Source: a bacterium (GTDB lineage Bacteria; AUK180). From it: 64,000 nucleotides of DNA. Every line of letters starts with the position of its first letter. Position 1 is the first letter of the stretch. Of this stretch, positions 47,172 to 55,263 are shown in pieces. Below the pieces are notes generated by a model that was not told the DNA's origin, ran no database searches, and saw only the letters and a list, made by a program, of their open reading frames with translations. The stretch is from the NCBI GenBank assembly GCA_023144005.1, contig JAGLGN010000020.1, positions 62,001 to 126,000 on the forward strand, given 5' to 3'. The position numbers and the translations under genes are program-made.

Positions 47172-49264
47172 TTGATCCACTCAACGCTTTTCAGGCGTTT
47201 CATCAGGAGATCCTCCTTATCACTGACATCTTTGGAGGTGGCAGTGACCTCGGTTCCTTCTATAAAAGGCAATTTTGCGGTTCTTCTGGAAGATTTACCG
47301 GCAAGTTTACCCGTACTTCTGTCGATACGGAGGAATTTGATGCCGGAAGGCATCTTGAAGTCAACGGGCACTTCCTTTGTCAAGATGGGCTTCATCGCTT
47401 TTTTCCACAATGGAGCAGCGACCGCACCGCCGGCTCTTTTATTTCCCAGTGTGTCTGACGGGTCGTCATTTCCCAGAAATACCGCGGTAACATAATTGGG
47501 CGTAAAACCGACGAACCAGGCATCAGTAAAATTATTGGTAGTACCTGTTTTGCCGGCGACGGGATATCCCCATATCTTTGCTCGGGTGCCGGAGCCGCTA
47601 TCGACCACTTTCTTCAGGACCCAGTCCATTATATACACGGTCTGAGCATCCAGGACCTTTTTCTTTTGAGGAGTGTTCCACTCCAGTACCTTCCCTATCT
47701 GGTCCTCTACACGGACAATGCAATAGGGTTCTATCTTATAGCCGCCGTTGGCAAGAGGGGCAAATGCAGCGGCCAGCTCAAGCATTTTCACTTCATTCGC
47801 GCCCAATGGCAGCGATACTATGGGTTTTAAATATGATTTTATCCCCATTTCATGCGCGGTCTCGATCACGTCTTTCACACCTATGGAAAGGAGAACTTTC
47901 AAGGCAACTATATTTATGGATTGACGAATGGCGTCATAAACGATGGTTGGCCCGTGAAAACGGGAATAATTTCTGGGAACCCATCCGATGAGCTTATATA
48001 TATCCTCTTCGGTAGTATTCGTATCATCCTCATCCTCATCTTCCTCTTCCTCCAATTCCTCATCTCCTTCCGTTTCCTCTTTTTCTATTTCAAGCTTCTT
48101 GGCCGGCAGGCGCGTACCCTCCAATTGCGGAAAATGGATGGGGGTATCATACCAGAGATCGGCAAGGGTGCCTATTCGGTACTTTATATAAGTGGTGTAC
48201 AAAAATACCTTGAAAGCCGAGCCGCATTGCCGGGGAGCCTGTGTAGTACGATTAAATTTACTCTCTTCATAATCCCTTCCGCCTACCATGCCCAGAATTC
48301 CGCCTGTCTTGGGGTCAAGCGTGAGCAGACCGCCCTGATAACGGGAGCCTTCCATGGTGGTTTCCAAGCTTTCCTGTATATCCTTTCTGAGCGTTGTATA
48401 GACTTTTAAGCCGCCGTTGAAGGTTGCAGCATAGCCGTATTTCACAACCAGTTCCTTTATCAGATGATCAATAAAATAAGGGGCGAATCGTTTCTTTTTT
48501 TCCTGTTTTTTTAAGATGATCTTTTCTTTTTTGGCGATCGTATATTCATCTTCGGTGATAAAACCATATTTGAACATTCGGGACAGAACTGTTTTTTGCC
48601 TCTTCAATGCCCTTTCAAGATGCCGATGAGGGTAGAAGTAAGTAGGGCGCTGCGGCAAGCCGGCGATCAATGCCGCCTCCGCGATGGTCAGCTCAATAGG
48701 TAATTTATCAAAATATGCCCTTGAGGCCAGAGCGACACCATAATTACCGTAACCGTAATTGATCTGATTGATGTACAACTCAACGATCTGATCCTTCGTA
48801 TATGTTTTCTCGATCTTAAGAGTAAAGAAGGCCTCCTTGATCTTTCTCACAAGCCGCTTCTCCATATTATTGGTCATATTCTTGGCCAATTGCTGTGAGA
48901 TGGTCGAGCCGCCTTGAGACACCGAGAGTGTTTTCAAATTATGCACAAAAGCCCTCAGGATAGCTTTCAGCCGTATGCCTTTGTGATGGTAGAAATAGGG
49001 ATCTTCGATGGCGATCGTAGCATTTACCGCGAATTCCGGCATCTCATCGAGAGAAGCAACCTCTCGCCGTTCCGCATAAAGAGTGGAGATCTCTTCACCG
49101 TTTATATCGTATATTTTCGTCAATTCTCGCGGCTGATATTGAGAAAGGTCAATGGGGAATTTGATGATATCTATGAAAATTAGCCCAAAGAGGGCAAAGA
49201 GAAAGCCGAGGACGAACGGTGAAAGCACGAAAATGAGTGTCCTTTTTCTTATTTTCAATTTCAT
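47168..49264 (-). CDS. Class A penicillin-binding protein, PBP1A-like
   Basis: 698 residues. N-terminal membrane anchor (about residues 8-32). The GT51 transglycosylase has AIEDPYFYHHKGI, GGSTISQQLAKN and RKIKEAFFTLKIEKTYTKDQ. The transpeptidase has SxxK in QCGSAFKVF (about residue 349), SxN in RQSINIVA and KTG in AGKTGTTNNFTDAWF. The usual PGS before the active Ser is CGS here. An acidic, Glu/Asp-rich insertion of about 30 residues (about 390-420) interrupts the transpeptidase domain. Overlaps both neighbours by 4 nt. Confidence 0.95.
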   Translation of the reverse strand: MKLKIRKRTLIFVLSPFVLGFLFALFGLIFIDIIKFPIDLSQYQPRELTKIYDINGEEISTLYAERREVASLDEMPEFAVNATIAIEDPYFYHHKGIRLKAILRAFVHNLKTLSVSQGGSTISQQLAKNMTNNMEKRLVRKIKEAFFTLKIEKTYTKDQIVELYINQINYGYGNYGVALASRAYFDKLPIELTIAEAALIAGLPQRPTYFYPHRHLERALKRQKTVLSRMFKYGFITEDEYTIAKKEKIILKKQEKKKRFAPYFIDHLIKELVVKYGYAATFNGGLKVYTTLRKDIQESLETTMEGSRYQGGLLTLDPKTGGILGMVGGRDYEESKFNRTTQAPRQCGSAFKVFLYTTYIKYRIGTLADLWYDTPIHFPQLEGTRLPAKKLEIEKEETEGDEELEEEEDEDEDDTNTTEEDIYKLIGWVPRNYSRFHGPTIVYDAIRQSINIVALKVLLSIGVKDVIETAHEMGIKSYLKPIVSLPLGANEVKMLELAAAFAPLANGGYKIEPYCIVRVEDQIGKVLEWNTPQKKKVLDAQTVYIMDWVLKKVVDSGSGTRAKIWGYPVAGKTGTTNNFTDAWFVGFTPNYVTAVFLGNDDPSDTLGNKRAGGAVAAPLWKKAMKPILTKEVPVDFKMPSGIKFLRIDRSTGKLAGKSSRRTAKLPFIEGTEVTATSKDVSDKEDLLMKRLKSVEWIK

Positions 49265-50223
49265 TCCGATCTCAGCTCCTTGATAAGAATGCCGCCAAGG
49301 TAGATCTTGATAACGATCTTTTCACTATGCTTGATCAATTTATTAATTCGATCACCCCCTTTGAGCTTCTCGGATAAAATGGTCTTTTTGCTGCGCCCTT
49401 CATGCAAAACCACCTTGACCCTTTTCGTTCCGAAATAATTAGGCAGGGTAAAATTCAGATTATAAAATCCATAATCGGTGTTTAGGGGAATGATCCTGTT
49501 GATCCCGATCTCAGATGCTTGAGACGAAACAAGGCCTTTCTGGATCTCAAGGACCATTATTGTGCCCGGCCTCACCACACTGCCCGGCACAAGGCCCTGA
49601 AATACCACCGTACCGGAAATATCGCCGCTGGCGCTGATGGAAAGCCCCATATCTTCGGAAATAGAAGAGATGTAATTGAGATCATTATTCAAGAGATAAG
49701 GCACTATCACATGCTTTTTCATCACGCCGTCATTAATATATATGTCGATCTCACTCCCCCGCCTGACATTGTCAAAAGGGTCCGGCGACTGGAATATGAT
49801 CTGATCCTTAAGGTTTACCCTGCCTTTCACGCGGATTATTCGCCCGACCTTCAAACCCATCCTCATAAGGCTCATATTAGCATTCGAAAGGTCCAGGCCG
49901 GTAAGATCAGGACACACGGTCGTATCGTCATTCTGGGATACATAGAGTTTAACAGGAAATCCCCGCAATACTTTCTGTCCGTGTTTGGGATGCTGGTAAA
50001 ACACCGTGGAATCCGGATAATCATAGGTTTTTGAATATTCAGTATGCACCTTCAAGCCCCGTTTGCGCAATATCGAAGTAGCCGTTTCCAGGACCTCTCC
50101 GGTAACAGAAGGTATAATAACCTCTCTTTTTACAAGAAGCAGATTGACCGAATAGTACCCGCTTAACACGAATACGCCGATACTAAGTACAATTAGAAGG
50201 ATAACCCTTACCTTTTTCCACAT
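49261..50223 (-). CDS. Membrane-anchored PASTA-domain protein without kinase
   Basis: 320 residues. One N-terminal helix (about residues 7-29), then three PASTA-like units: IIPSVTGEVLETATSILRKR, VCPDLTGLDLSNANMSLMRM and IVPYLLNNDLNYISSISEDM. A C-terminal beta domain of about 80 residues follows. PASTA units bind peptidoglycan fragments in Ser/Thr kinases and PBPs. Here the module is free-standing and directly upstream of the PBP, so it may supply PASTA function in trans. It opens the envelope operon and is predicted to be leaderless. Confidence 0.88.
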   Translation of the reverse strand: MWKKVRVILLIVLSIGVFVLSGYYSVNLLLVKREVIIPSVTGEVLETATSILRKRGLKVHTEYSKTYDYPDSTVFYQHPKHGQKVLRGFPVKLYVSQNDDTTVCPDLTGLDLSNANMSLMRMGLKVGRIIRVKGRVNLKDQIIFQSPDPFDNVRRGSEIDIYINDGVMKKHVIVPYLLNNDLNYISSISEDMGLSISASGDISGTVVFQGLVPGSVVRPGTIMVLEIQKGLVSSQASEIGINRIIPLNTDYGFYNLNFTLPNYFGTKRVKVVLHEGRSKKTILSEKLKGGDRINKLIKHSEKIVIKIYLGGILIKELRSE

Positions 50224-50231
50224 ATTTTATT

Positions 50232-50259
50232 ATTATACAGTTTTAATGTTAAAAATCAA
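50232..50259 (-). promoter_or_regulatory. Sigma-70-type promoter of the envelope operon, predicted leaderless
   Basis: Minus strand TTGATT (50259-50254), a 16-nt spacer and TATAAT (50237-50232). Only 8 nt (AATAAAAT) separate the -10 box from the ATG at 50223, and no SD is present. Confidence 0.65.
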
Positions 50260-50403
50260 AAATCTAATAAGGGAATAAATGCGTTTTATACACCTGGTGA
50301 TCTGATTCATGAATACGGTAACAGTCGTTCCCAAGTGAACGAGGTACAAGGTTGGTGCAGAGGAGAATAAGAAAAATAGTGAATAATGGGAGAATAATCG
50401 TAG

Positions 50404-50423
50404 GGGCACGGCATGCCGTGCCC
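50404..50423. repeat. Perfect 20-bp GC-rich palindrome in a repeat-rich gap
   Basis: GGGCACGGCATGCCGTGCCC has no T-run on either side, so it is not a standard terminator. Related imperfect versions occur at 35552-35569 and 53068-53090. The gap 50260-51000 holds no gene. Confidence 0.55.
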
Positions 50424-50615
50424 TTCTGAGAGAGTGCGGATATTATTTTACAGTTGATTCTAACGGGGCGAAGAGTGTACAATTGCTTCACAATTTTCAA
50501 CTCTTCGCTTGGAACTTTTGCACCGGGACAGTCGAACTCCTGCGGAGTACGGCATGTCCCATATCTTGTTTGGGGTGCGGCGTGATATGATTGGAACAGG
50601 AGAATTAATGAGTTA

Positions 50616-50974
50616 AACGAAATATTGATTTTCCGGTTACGGGTGTGTTTCTTTTTCCACTTCGTACATCGCACCTAGTACTGTTTTTATCACTTTACAC
50701 TTCACACTTCACACTTTCTTCTGCACTTGTGCCTTGTTCCTTCCCCCTGTTCCACTGGGTCCACTTGTCCCTGGGTCCACTGGTGCACTGCGAAACGTGT
50801 CCCCTATCTTACTTCGCTCCAGTGTTCTATTGTTTAAACGGATGATTCTAATGAAAATAACGAAATATTGATTTTCCGGTTACAGGTGTGTTTCTTTTTC
50901 CACTTCGTACCCGCACCTCGAACCTCTTACTGTATTTATTACTTTACACTTCACACTTCACACCTCACACTTCT
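50616..50974. repeat. Imperfect direct repeat, two copies of about 105-115 bp
   Basis: Copy 1 (50616-50720) and copy 2 (50859-50974) both run from an AACGAAATATTGATTTTCCG start through GGTGTGTTTCTTTTTCCAC to tandem CACTT units. Copy 2 has a small insertion. Between them (50749-50768) lies GTTCCACTGGGTCCACTTGT, exactly matched in inverted orientation at 52918-52937. No ORF. Confidence 0.7.
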
Positions 50975-50991
50975 TAATGCTTCACGCTTCT

Positions 50992-51020
50992 TTGCATTAG
51001 CAGAGATTCTTTGATATAAT
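50992..51020 (+). promoter_or_regulatory. Sigma-70-type promoter of the DUF4015 gene, predicted leaderless
   Basis: TTGCAT (50992-50997), a 17-nt spacer and consensus TATAAT (51015-51020). The ATG is 8 nt later with no SD between. Confidence 0.65.
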
Positions 51021-51028
51021 AGCATTTC

Positions 51029-52870
51029 ATGAAAAAGACATTGAGCATATTACTCCTTATTTCTTCGATCATTCCCCTCTTCGCTCAGGGGGTCTTGATA
51101 GATAGAAGAGGCCTGATCTATCGTGAGCATAGTAGTAAACTCTATGTGGCTAAAAGCCTCCCCGAGGGAGAGCAAGTCAGGAAACTGGGATGGGACGGAG
51201 ATGAAAGGTTCTACATCATCACCAAAAAGAATCTCTTTATTACTTATGACCGTTTCAAGACAATGCAGGTCTTAACAGAGATTATTCCCCAGGAGGCGGC
51301 GATCGGGGAAACGGGAGAGCTCCTTTTTGAGTTCCCTGAACTTTCCGATGTTTCTTTCAATGAGACAAATCTCGTAGCTGTCTCCGATTCAACTCTGTTC
51401 AGATATTCGTTCGGAGATACAATGGCAGAGAAAGTCAAGACCAGAGACGCTTATTACTTCTTCTGCTGTGAGATGGATGATTCCGGTATATATGCAGGCA
51501 CATCACAAAACGGCGTACTTCATTTCCCATGGGGATCTGATGAACAACAGCGGCTCTATAGGGGCTTATCCAATAATTACTATACCAAGGAAACCAATTA
51601 TTTTGAAGAGGTCATAGGGCTTTTCAGAAAGAACGGAAAGATCTACGCGGCGCAGGATTTCGGAATAAATGTTTTCGTCCTGACCGATACAAAGGAATGG
51701 CAGCCGCTATCAACTTTCTATGAACAGCATAAGGTCGAGGACTTCATGGTAGGCGAAAAATATATCACACTGACCTCGGAAAGCGGAAGCGATCTTCTCT
51801 TTATGAACGGTTTAAAATACAAGACAGAGTCAGTTCGGAAATTGCCCGACGATTTCATCGCGGGGATCAAATTCGAAGAAGGTGCGGCTTTCCGGCTGCA
51901 AAAAGAGCCCGTTGAGAATAATAAACGCGACGGTGTATATTCCATTCATATTCCTCCGCATCGCATCCGTGACTTCACTAAGAACATGGAAAAATACAAG
52001 AAAATGGGCTTCAACACCGTTGTAATGCCATTCAAGGATGATCATGGCTATGTTCTCTTTCCACCTTCATCCCATATTATAAAGAAGGTCGGAGCCGACC
52101 ATTACAAGTGGAATATGAAGAAAATAATCAAAAGGATCAAAAAGGGAGGATTCAATGTTGTCGCCCGTGTCGTCTGTTTCAAGGATAAGGTTCTTTTCAA
52201 ATATGATTCAGGGAGACATGCCTTTGTAAATATTGAGACCGGAGAACCATGGAAGGGAGCGGAAAAGGAATATTGGGTCGACCCCGGTTCACGATTTACG
52301 AGAGAATATGTCCTTGAGATCATCAAAGAGACAGCGCGGCTCGGTGTATCAGAGATACAGCTTGACTATATCAGATACCCCACAGAGGGAGCCCAGGATA
52401 TCAGAGGGTCAAGACATATGGAGACACCCATACGCAAGGAAAAGGTTCTGGCGGCATTTCTGAGAGATGTATCAGCTTCGGTCAACATACCGGTATCTGT
52501 AGATGTTTACGGACTCAAGGGATGGTATAACTATGCCGGCAATCCCGGGCAGGTCATACCACGCTTTGCCGAACATATCGATATTCTCTGCCCAATGCTC
52601 TACCCCTCACACTTTGACAGGCGATTCTTTCATAATGAAGACCCGCTCACAAGGGTTTACAATATTATTTTTTACGGTGTGAAAAGGAATCTTGAAAAAT
52701 TTCCCAACCTGGTGATACGTCCGTATATTCAGGCCTTTGCCAACGGCTCTCCCGAATACTCAAAAGAATATCTGGAGATCCAGATCCGCGCCCTCTACGA
52801 TGCCGGTGCCTCCGGCTTCACCTTCTGGGGACTTGATATCCCTGAGGATTTCCGGATACCCGGAATCTAA
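51029..52870 (+). CDS. Exported putative glycoside hydrolase, DUF4015-type, with N-terminal propeller-like domain
   Basis: 613 residues. Signal peptide MKKTLSILLLISSIIPLFAQ. Residues about 25-290 are beta-rich, propeller-like. Residues about 305-613 form a TIM-barrel-like domain of the putative glycosyl hydrolase type, with FNTVVMPFKDDHGYVLFPPS, EIQLDYIRYPTEGAQD, DVYGLKGWYNY and DILCPMLYPSHF. Acidic residues in the QLDYIRYP strand are the likely catalytic site. Substrate unknown; a cell-surface glycan is a guess. Stands alone, with its own promoter. Confidence 0.85.
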   Translation: MKKTLSILLLISSIIPLFAQGVLIDRRGLIYREHSSKLYVAKSLPEGEQVRKLGWDGDERFYIITKKNLFITYDRFKTMQVLTEIIPQEAAIGETGELLFEFPELSDVSFNETNLVAVSDSTLFRYSFGDTMAEKVKTRDAYYFFCCEMDDSGIYAGTSQNGVLHFPWGSDEQQRLYRGLSNNYYTKETNYFEEVIGLFRKNGKIYAAQDFGINVFVLTDTKEWQPLSTFYEQHKVEDFMVGEKYITLTSESGSDLLFMNGLKYKTESVRKLPDDFIAGIKFEEGAAFRLQKEPVENNKRDGVYSIHIPPHRIRDFTKNMEKYKKMGFNTVVMPFKDDHGYVLFPPSSHIIKKVGADHYKWNMKKIIKRIKKGGFNVVARVVCFKDKVLFKYDSGRHAFVNIETGEPWKGAEKEYWVDPGSRFTREYVLEIIKETARLGVSEIQLDYIRYPTEGAQDIRGSRHMETPIRKEKVLAAFLRDVSASVNIPVSVDVYGLKGWYNYAGNPGQVIPRFAEHIDILCPMLYPSHFDRRFFHNEDPLTRVYNIIFYGVKRNLEKFPNLVIRPYIQAFANGSPEYSKEYLEIQIRALYDAGASGFTFWGLDIPEDFRIPGI

Positions 52871-53107
52871 ATGCGAAAAAGATAGTTCAAAAGTTACGCT
52901 TCGCAGTGGACCCAGGTACAAGTGGACCCAGTGGAACACGCTTCGCAGAGCACAAGTGACAAGTGAGAAGAATACAATTAAATGATGGAACACAGAAGGT
53001 CTATCTCAAACGATTTATCTCAACTTGGAACCTTGAACCTTTGAACTTTTGAACAATCTTCTCTACAGAGCAAGGCGTGCCCTGCCCTTGAATACAGAAT
53101 CATTTAT
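52871..53107. repeat. Intergenic mosaic of short dispersed repeat modules
   Basis: No gene. Contains inverted copies of modules found elsewhere: 52918-52937 matches 50749-50768 (20/20), 52948-52965 matches 1489-1506 (18/18) and 53041-53060 matches 1393-1412 (20/20). GTGGACCCAG occurs twice nearby and a CGCTTCGCAG unit is repeated. Confidence 0.7.
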
Positions 53108-54502
53108 CTATTTTCTTATCTCCCTCAACTGTTTTTCAACAGCCTTAAGCAATGATTTCGCGTCAGCTTCTTTGAATATTCTTCCTGCTTCTATTAAATG
53201 ATCCTCTGCTTCCTTTTTTTTGTTTAATTTCATCATGATCCTGGTAAACTCGGCAATACATTCTCCATGTAAGACATCCAAACCTTCCTTTTGAGCAATG
53301 CCCATTGCTTCCTTAATAGACTTTATTGATCTTTCAGGATCAAATACTACAGCGGCCTTGGCAATTGCAATAAGGGAATTAATTTCATTTGCTTTTGCAG
53401 ATGCTTGCCGTGAAGCTCCTAAAGCCTTTTCCGCAAAGGCTAAGGCCTCGGGATATCTTTTTCGCAACGAATTGAGCTCCGAAAATACCTGGTAAGCTTC
53501 ACTAAGCTGGATCAAACTTTCACTTTTTTCAAATATTTTTATTGAACGTTTCAGGTATTTCTCTGCTGACTTCAGATCACTAAGATATAGATAAAGGTGC
53601 CCGATATTCATACAGCCTATGCCAATACCTTTTGTATAACCTATCTCCTCCGAAATTGAAAGATAGTTTTTGAAATATCTGAGAGCTGTTTTATAATCTT
53701 CCCGCTGTGCGTAGATAATTCCAATATTTACAGAGGCGATGGCAATTCCTTCCCTAAAGCCAATTTCATTGGAAATAGAAAGGAAGCGTTCAAAATACTT
53801 GACTGCCTGATCGGGTTTACCTTTGCCTAAATATATTAAGCCGATGTCATTAGAAATTTTGCCGATGCTTTGTATCGCATGTATTTCTTCTCCGATCCTG
53901 AGAGATCTTTTCATATAATCTAGTGCCCTGTCAAGTTTGCCTTTTCGCCAGTAGATTGCGCCGATATTAGCCAGAGCGACTCCTACTTGCTCCTTGCTAT
54001 TGATCTTCTTCATTCTGAAAAGGAATTTGTTAAAATATTCAAGAGCTTTATCAAGTTCGCCTTTGTTTCGATAGAGCAATCCCATTTCATTATACATTGG
54101 TCCTAGCAGTTCGACATCATTTATCTTCTCCAAAATGCTGATCGCCTGCTGAAAATACTTTAATGATATGTCGTAATCTCCTTTTCTAAGGAAAATAAGC
54201 CCTGCGGTTTTTAAAGCCATGCCATAACTCTCGGATTTATCTGTATTTTTTGTTTTCTCAATTGCCATATTCGCGTATTTCAATGCTTTCGAATAATCAC
54301 TTTTATGCTCGCACAATATATTTGAATAAGACATTATGGCATCGATCCGGAATTTCCAATGGACTTTATCGCTTTCCTTGCAATGTGATATTATGTGATC
54401 ATGATCCTTCAGGGCATCATCAACTTTTCCGATAAGCTTATATATTTCACCCCGCTTTTGCAATGCCGAATAATAATGAGTTATCCGCTCTTCCTGCATC
54501 AT
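53108..54502 (-). CDS. Cytoplasmic TPR protein, LGN/MalT-like repeats, possibly a truncated remnant
   Basis: 464 residues built of 40-residue TPR units, such as ALANIGAIYWRKGKLDRALD and ASVNIGIIYAQREDYKTALR, about ten in all. No signal peptide or other domain. Such arrays usually form the C-terminus of large ATPase/kinase or cyclase regulators. Here the ORF opens abruptly in a repeat, with no SD, no clear promoter and a stop seven codons upstream, so a 5'-truncated relic is possible. An adjacent ATG at 54499 is an alternative start. Confidence 0.75.
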   Translation of the reverse strand: MMQEERITHYYSALQKRGEIYKLIGKVDDALKDHDHIISHCKESDKVHWKFRIDAIMSYSNILCEHKSDYSKALKYANMAIEKTKNTDKSESYGMALKTAGLIFLRKGDYDISLKYFQQAISILEKINDVELLGPMYNEMGLLYRNKGELDKALEYFNKFLFRMKKINSKEQVGVALANIGAIYWRKGKLDRALDYMKRSLRIGEEIHAIQSIGKISNDIGLIYLGKGKPDQAVKYFERFLSISNEIGFREGIAIASVNIGIIYAQREDYKTALRYFKNYLSISEEIGYTKGIGIGCMNIGHLYLYLSDLKSAEKYLKRSIKIFEKSESLIQLSEAYQVFSELNSLRKRYPEALAFAEKALGASRQASAKANEINSLIAIAKAAVVFDPERSIKSIKEAMGIAQKEGLDVLHGECIAEFTRIMMKLNKKKEAEDHLIEAGRIFKEADAKSLLKAVEKQLREIRK

Positions 54503-54607
54503 AGAAAAGGTACCTGGTCTTTATTTTTTATGCGAGTCGTGATACTCGTATCCGTCCAATATATCTGTATATTACCGGCCTATTCAACTGTTACACCATA
54601 CATTATA

Positions 54608-55048
54608 TCACCCTGATATCAAATTCATAATAAAAAATATGATAAGTGGATATGCTAAGATAGTCACGCCTGACAAATAAGGCCTCCCCGCCTCTTTGAG
54701 CAGAAAACCTGTTTTTCTATCTCTCTTCTTATCGATTAAGATCCCGACAACTATTAGAAGTACAATGAATGGGATATCAATAAACAAGTTTCTATTCGCT
54801 AATAACGGAAAACCACGAGGCAAAATGGTCCTTACTAAAAGCAATGGTCCGAATGTTCGGAGGGTAATTATGGTTAAGCGCGGAAGAAAAGCAATTATTA
54901 TTGCGTACATTATTGCAATTAACAGTACAATAGAAATCTCTTTGTTCATCGAAAATATAAATAGGGAAACACAGGATAAAATTGAAAGCAATAATAGAAT
55001 ATAGAACAGAATACTCAAATGCGTCTTATCTATTTTTCTAACTTTCAT
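54608..55048 (-). CDS. Small integral membrane protein, unknown function
   Basis: 146 residues with about five hydrophobic segments (residues 12-32, 35-54, 60-75, 88-103 and 125-143) and a Lys/Arg-rich loop KKRDRKTGFLLKE. No family recognised. It has a weak ribosome site. It lies between repeat-rich gaps with a possible promoter at 55162-55190. Confidence 0.65.
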   Translation of the reverse strand: MKVRKIDKTHLSILFYILLLLSILSCVSLFIFSMNKEISIVLLIAIMYAIIIAFLPRLTIITLRTFGPLLLVRTILPRGFPLLANRNLFIDIPFIVLLIVVGILIDKKRDRKTGFLLKEAGRPYLSGVTILAYPLIIFFIMNLISG

Positions 55049-55161
55049 CTTGCTTTATAAATTCCCAAATCGGCATATCTTCATATATGCAACTTTTGCA
55101 ACTACCGGCCCTGTTTTTTGCACTTGTTTCTCCATTTGTAAACAGCTCTCTCTCCAGTGTA

Positions 55162-55190
55162 ATTATACCATAACCGGAAAGAGAATCCAA
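55162..55190 (-). promoter_or_regulatory. Possible promoter of the small membrane protein gene
   Basis: Minus strand TTGGAT (55190-55185), a 17-nt spacer and TATAAT (55167-55162). GGTTATGGTATAAT is identical to the sequence at the AT-rich array promoter. The leader would be about 107 nt. Confidence 0.4.
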
Positions 55191-55227
55191 AAACGTGACA
55201 CGCTATACGTCATACGTCACACGGCTA

Positions 55228-55256
55228 TTGACTACTAAAAAGATTTTTAGTATACT
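55228..55256 (+). promoter_or_regulatory. Sigma-70-type promoter of the dnaE-like gene, predicted leaderless
   Basis: TTGACT (55228-55233), a 17-nt spacer and TATACT (55251-55256). The ATG at 55264 follows after 7 nt (GATATAT) without SD. Just upstream, GTGAC...GTCAC surrounds a TACGTCATACGTCAC run that could be an operator. Confidence 0.65.
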
Positions 55257-55263
55257 GATATAT

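Noticed and set aside
47852-48409. 185-codon plus-strand ORF opposite the PBP
   Set aside because: Antisense shadow; its Ile/Leu/Phe-rich middle mirrors the Glu/Asp-rich insertion of the PBP.
50404-50423. GC-rich palindrome considered as a terminator
   Set aside because: No T-run on either strand and no gene end nearby on the proper side.
50693-50720. Tandem CACTT-type units considered as a CRISPR or satellite array
   Set aside because: Units are too short and irregular, with no spacers and no cas genes.
53068-53090. AAGGCGTGCCCTGCCCTT considered as a terminator of the orphan TPR gene
   Set aside because: Only a 4-bp perfect stem and no T-run.
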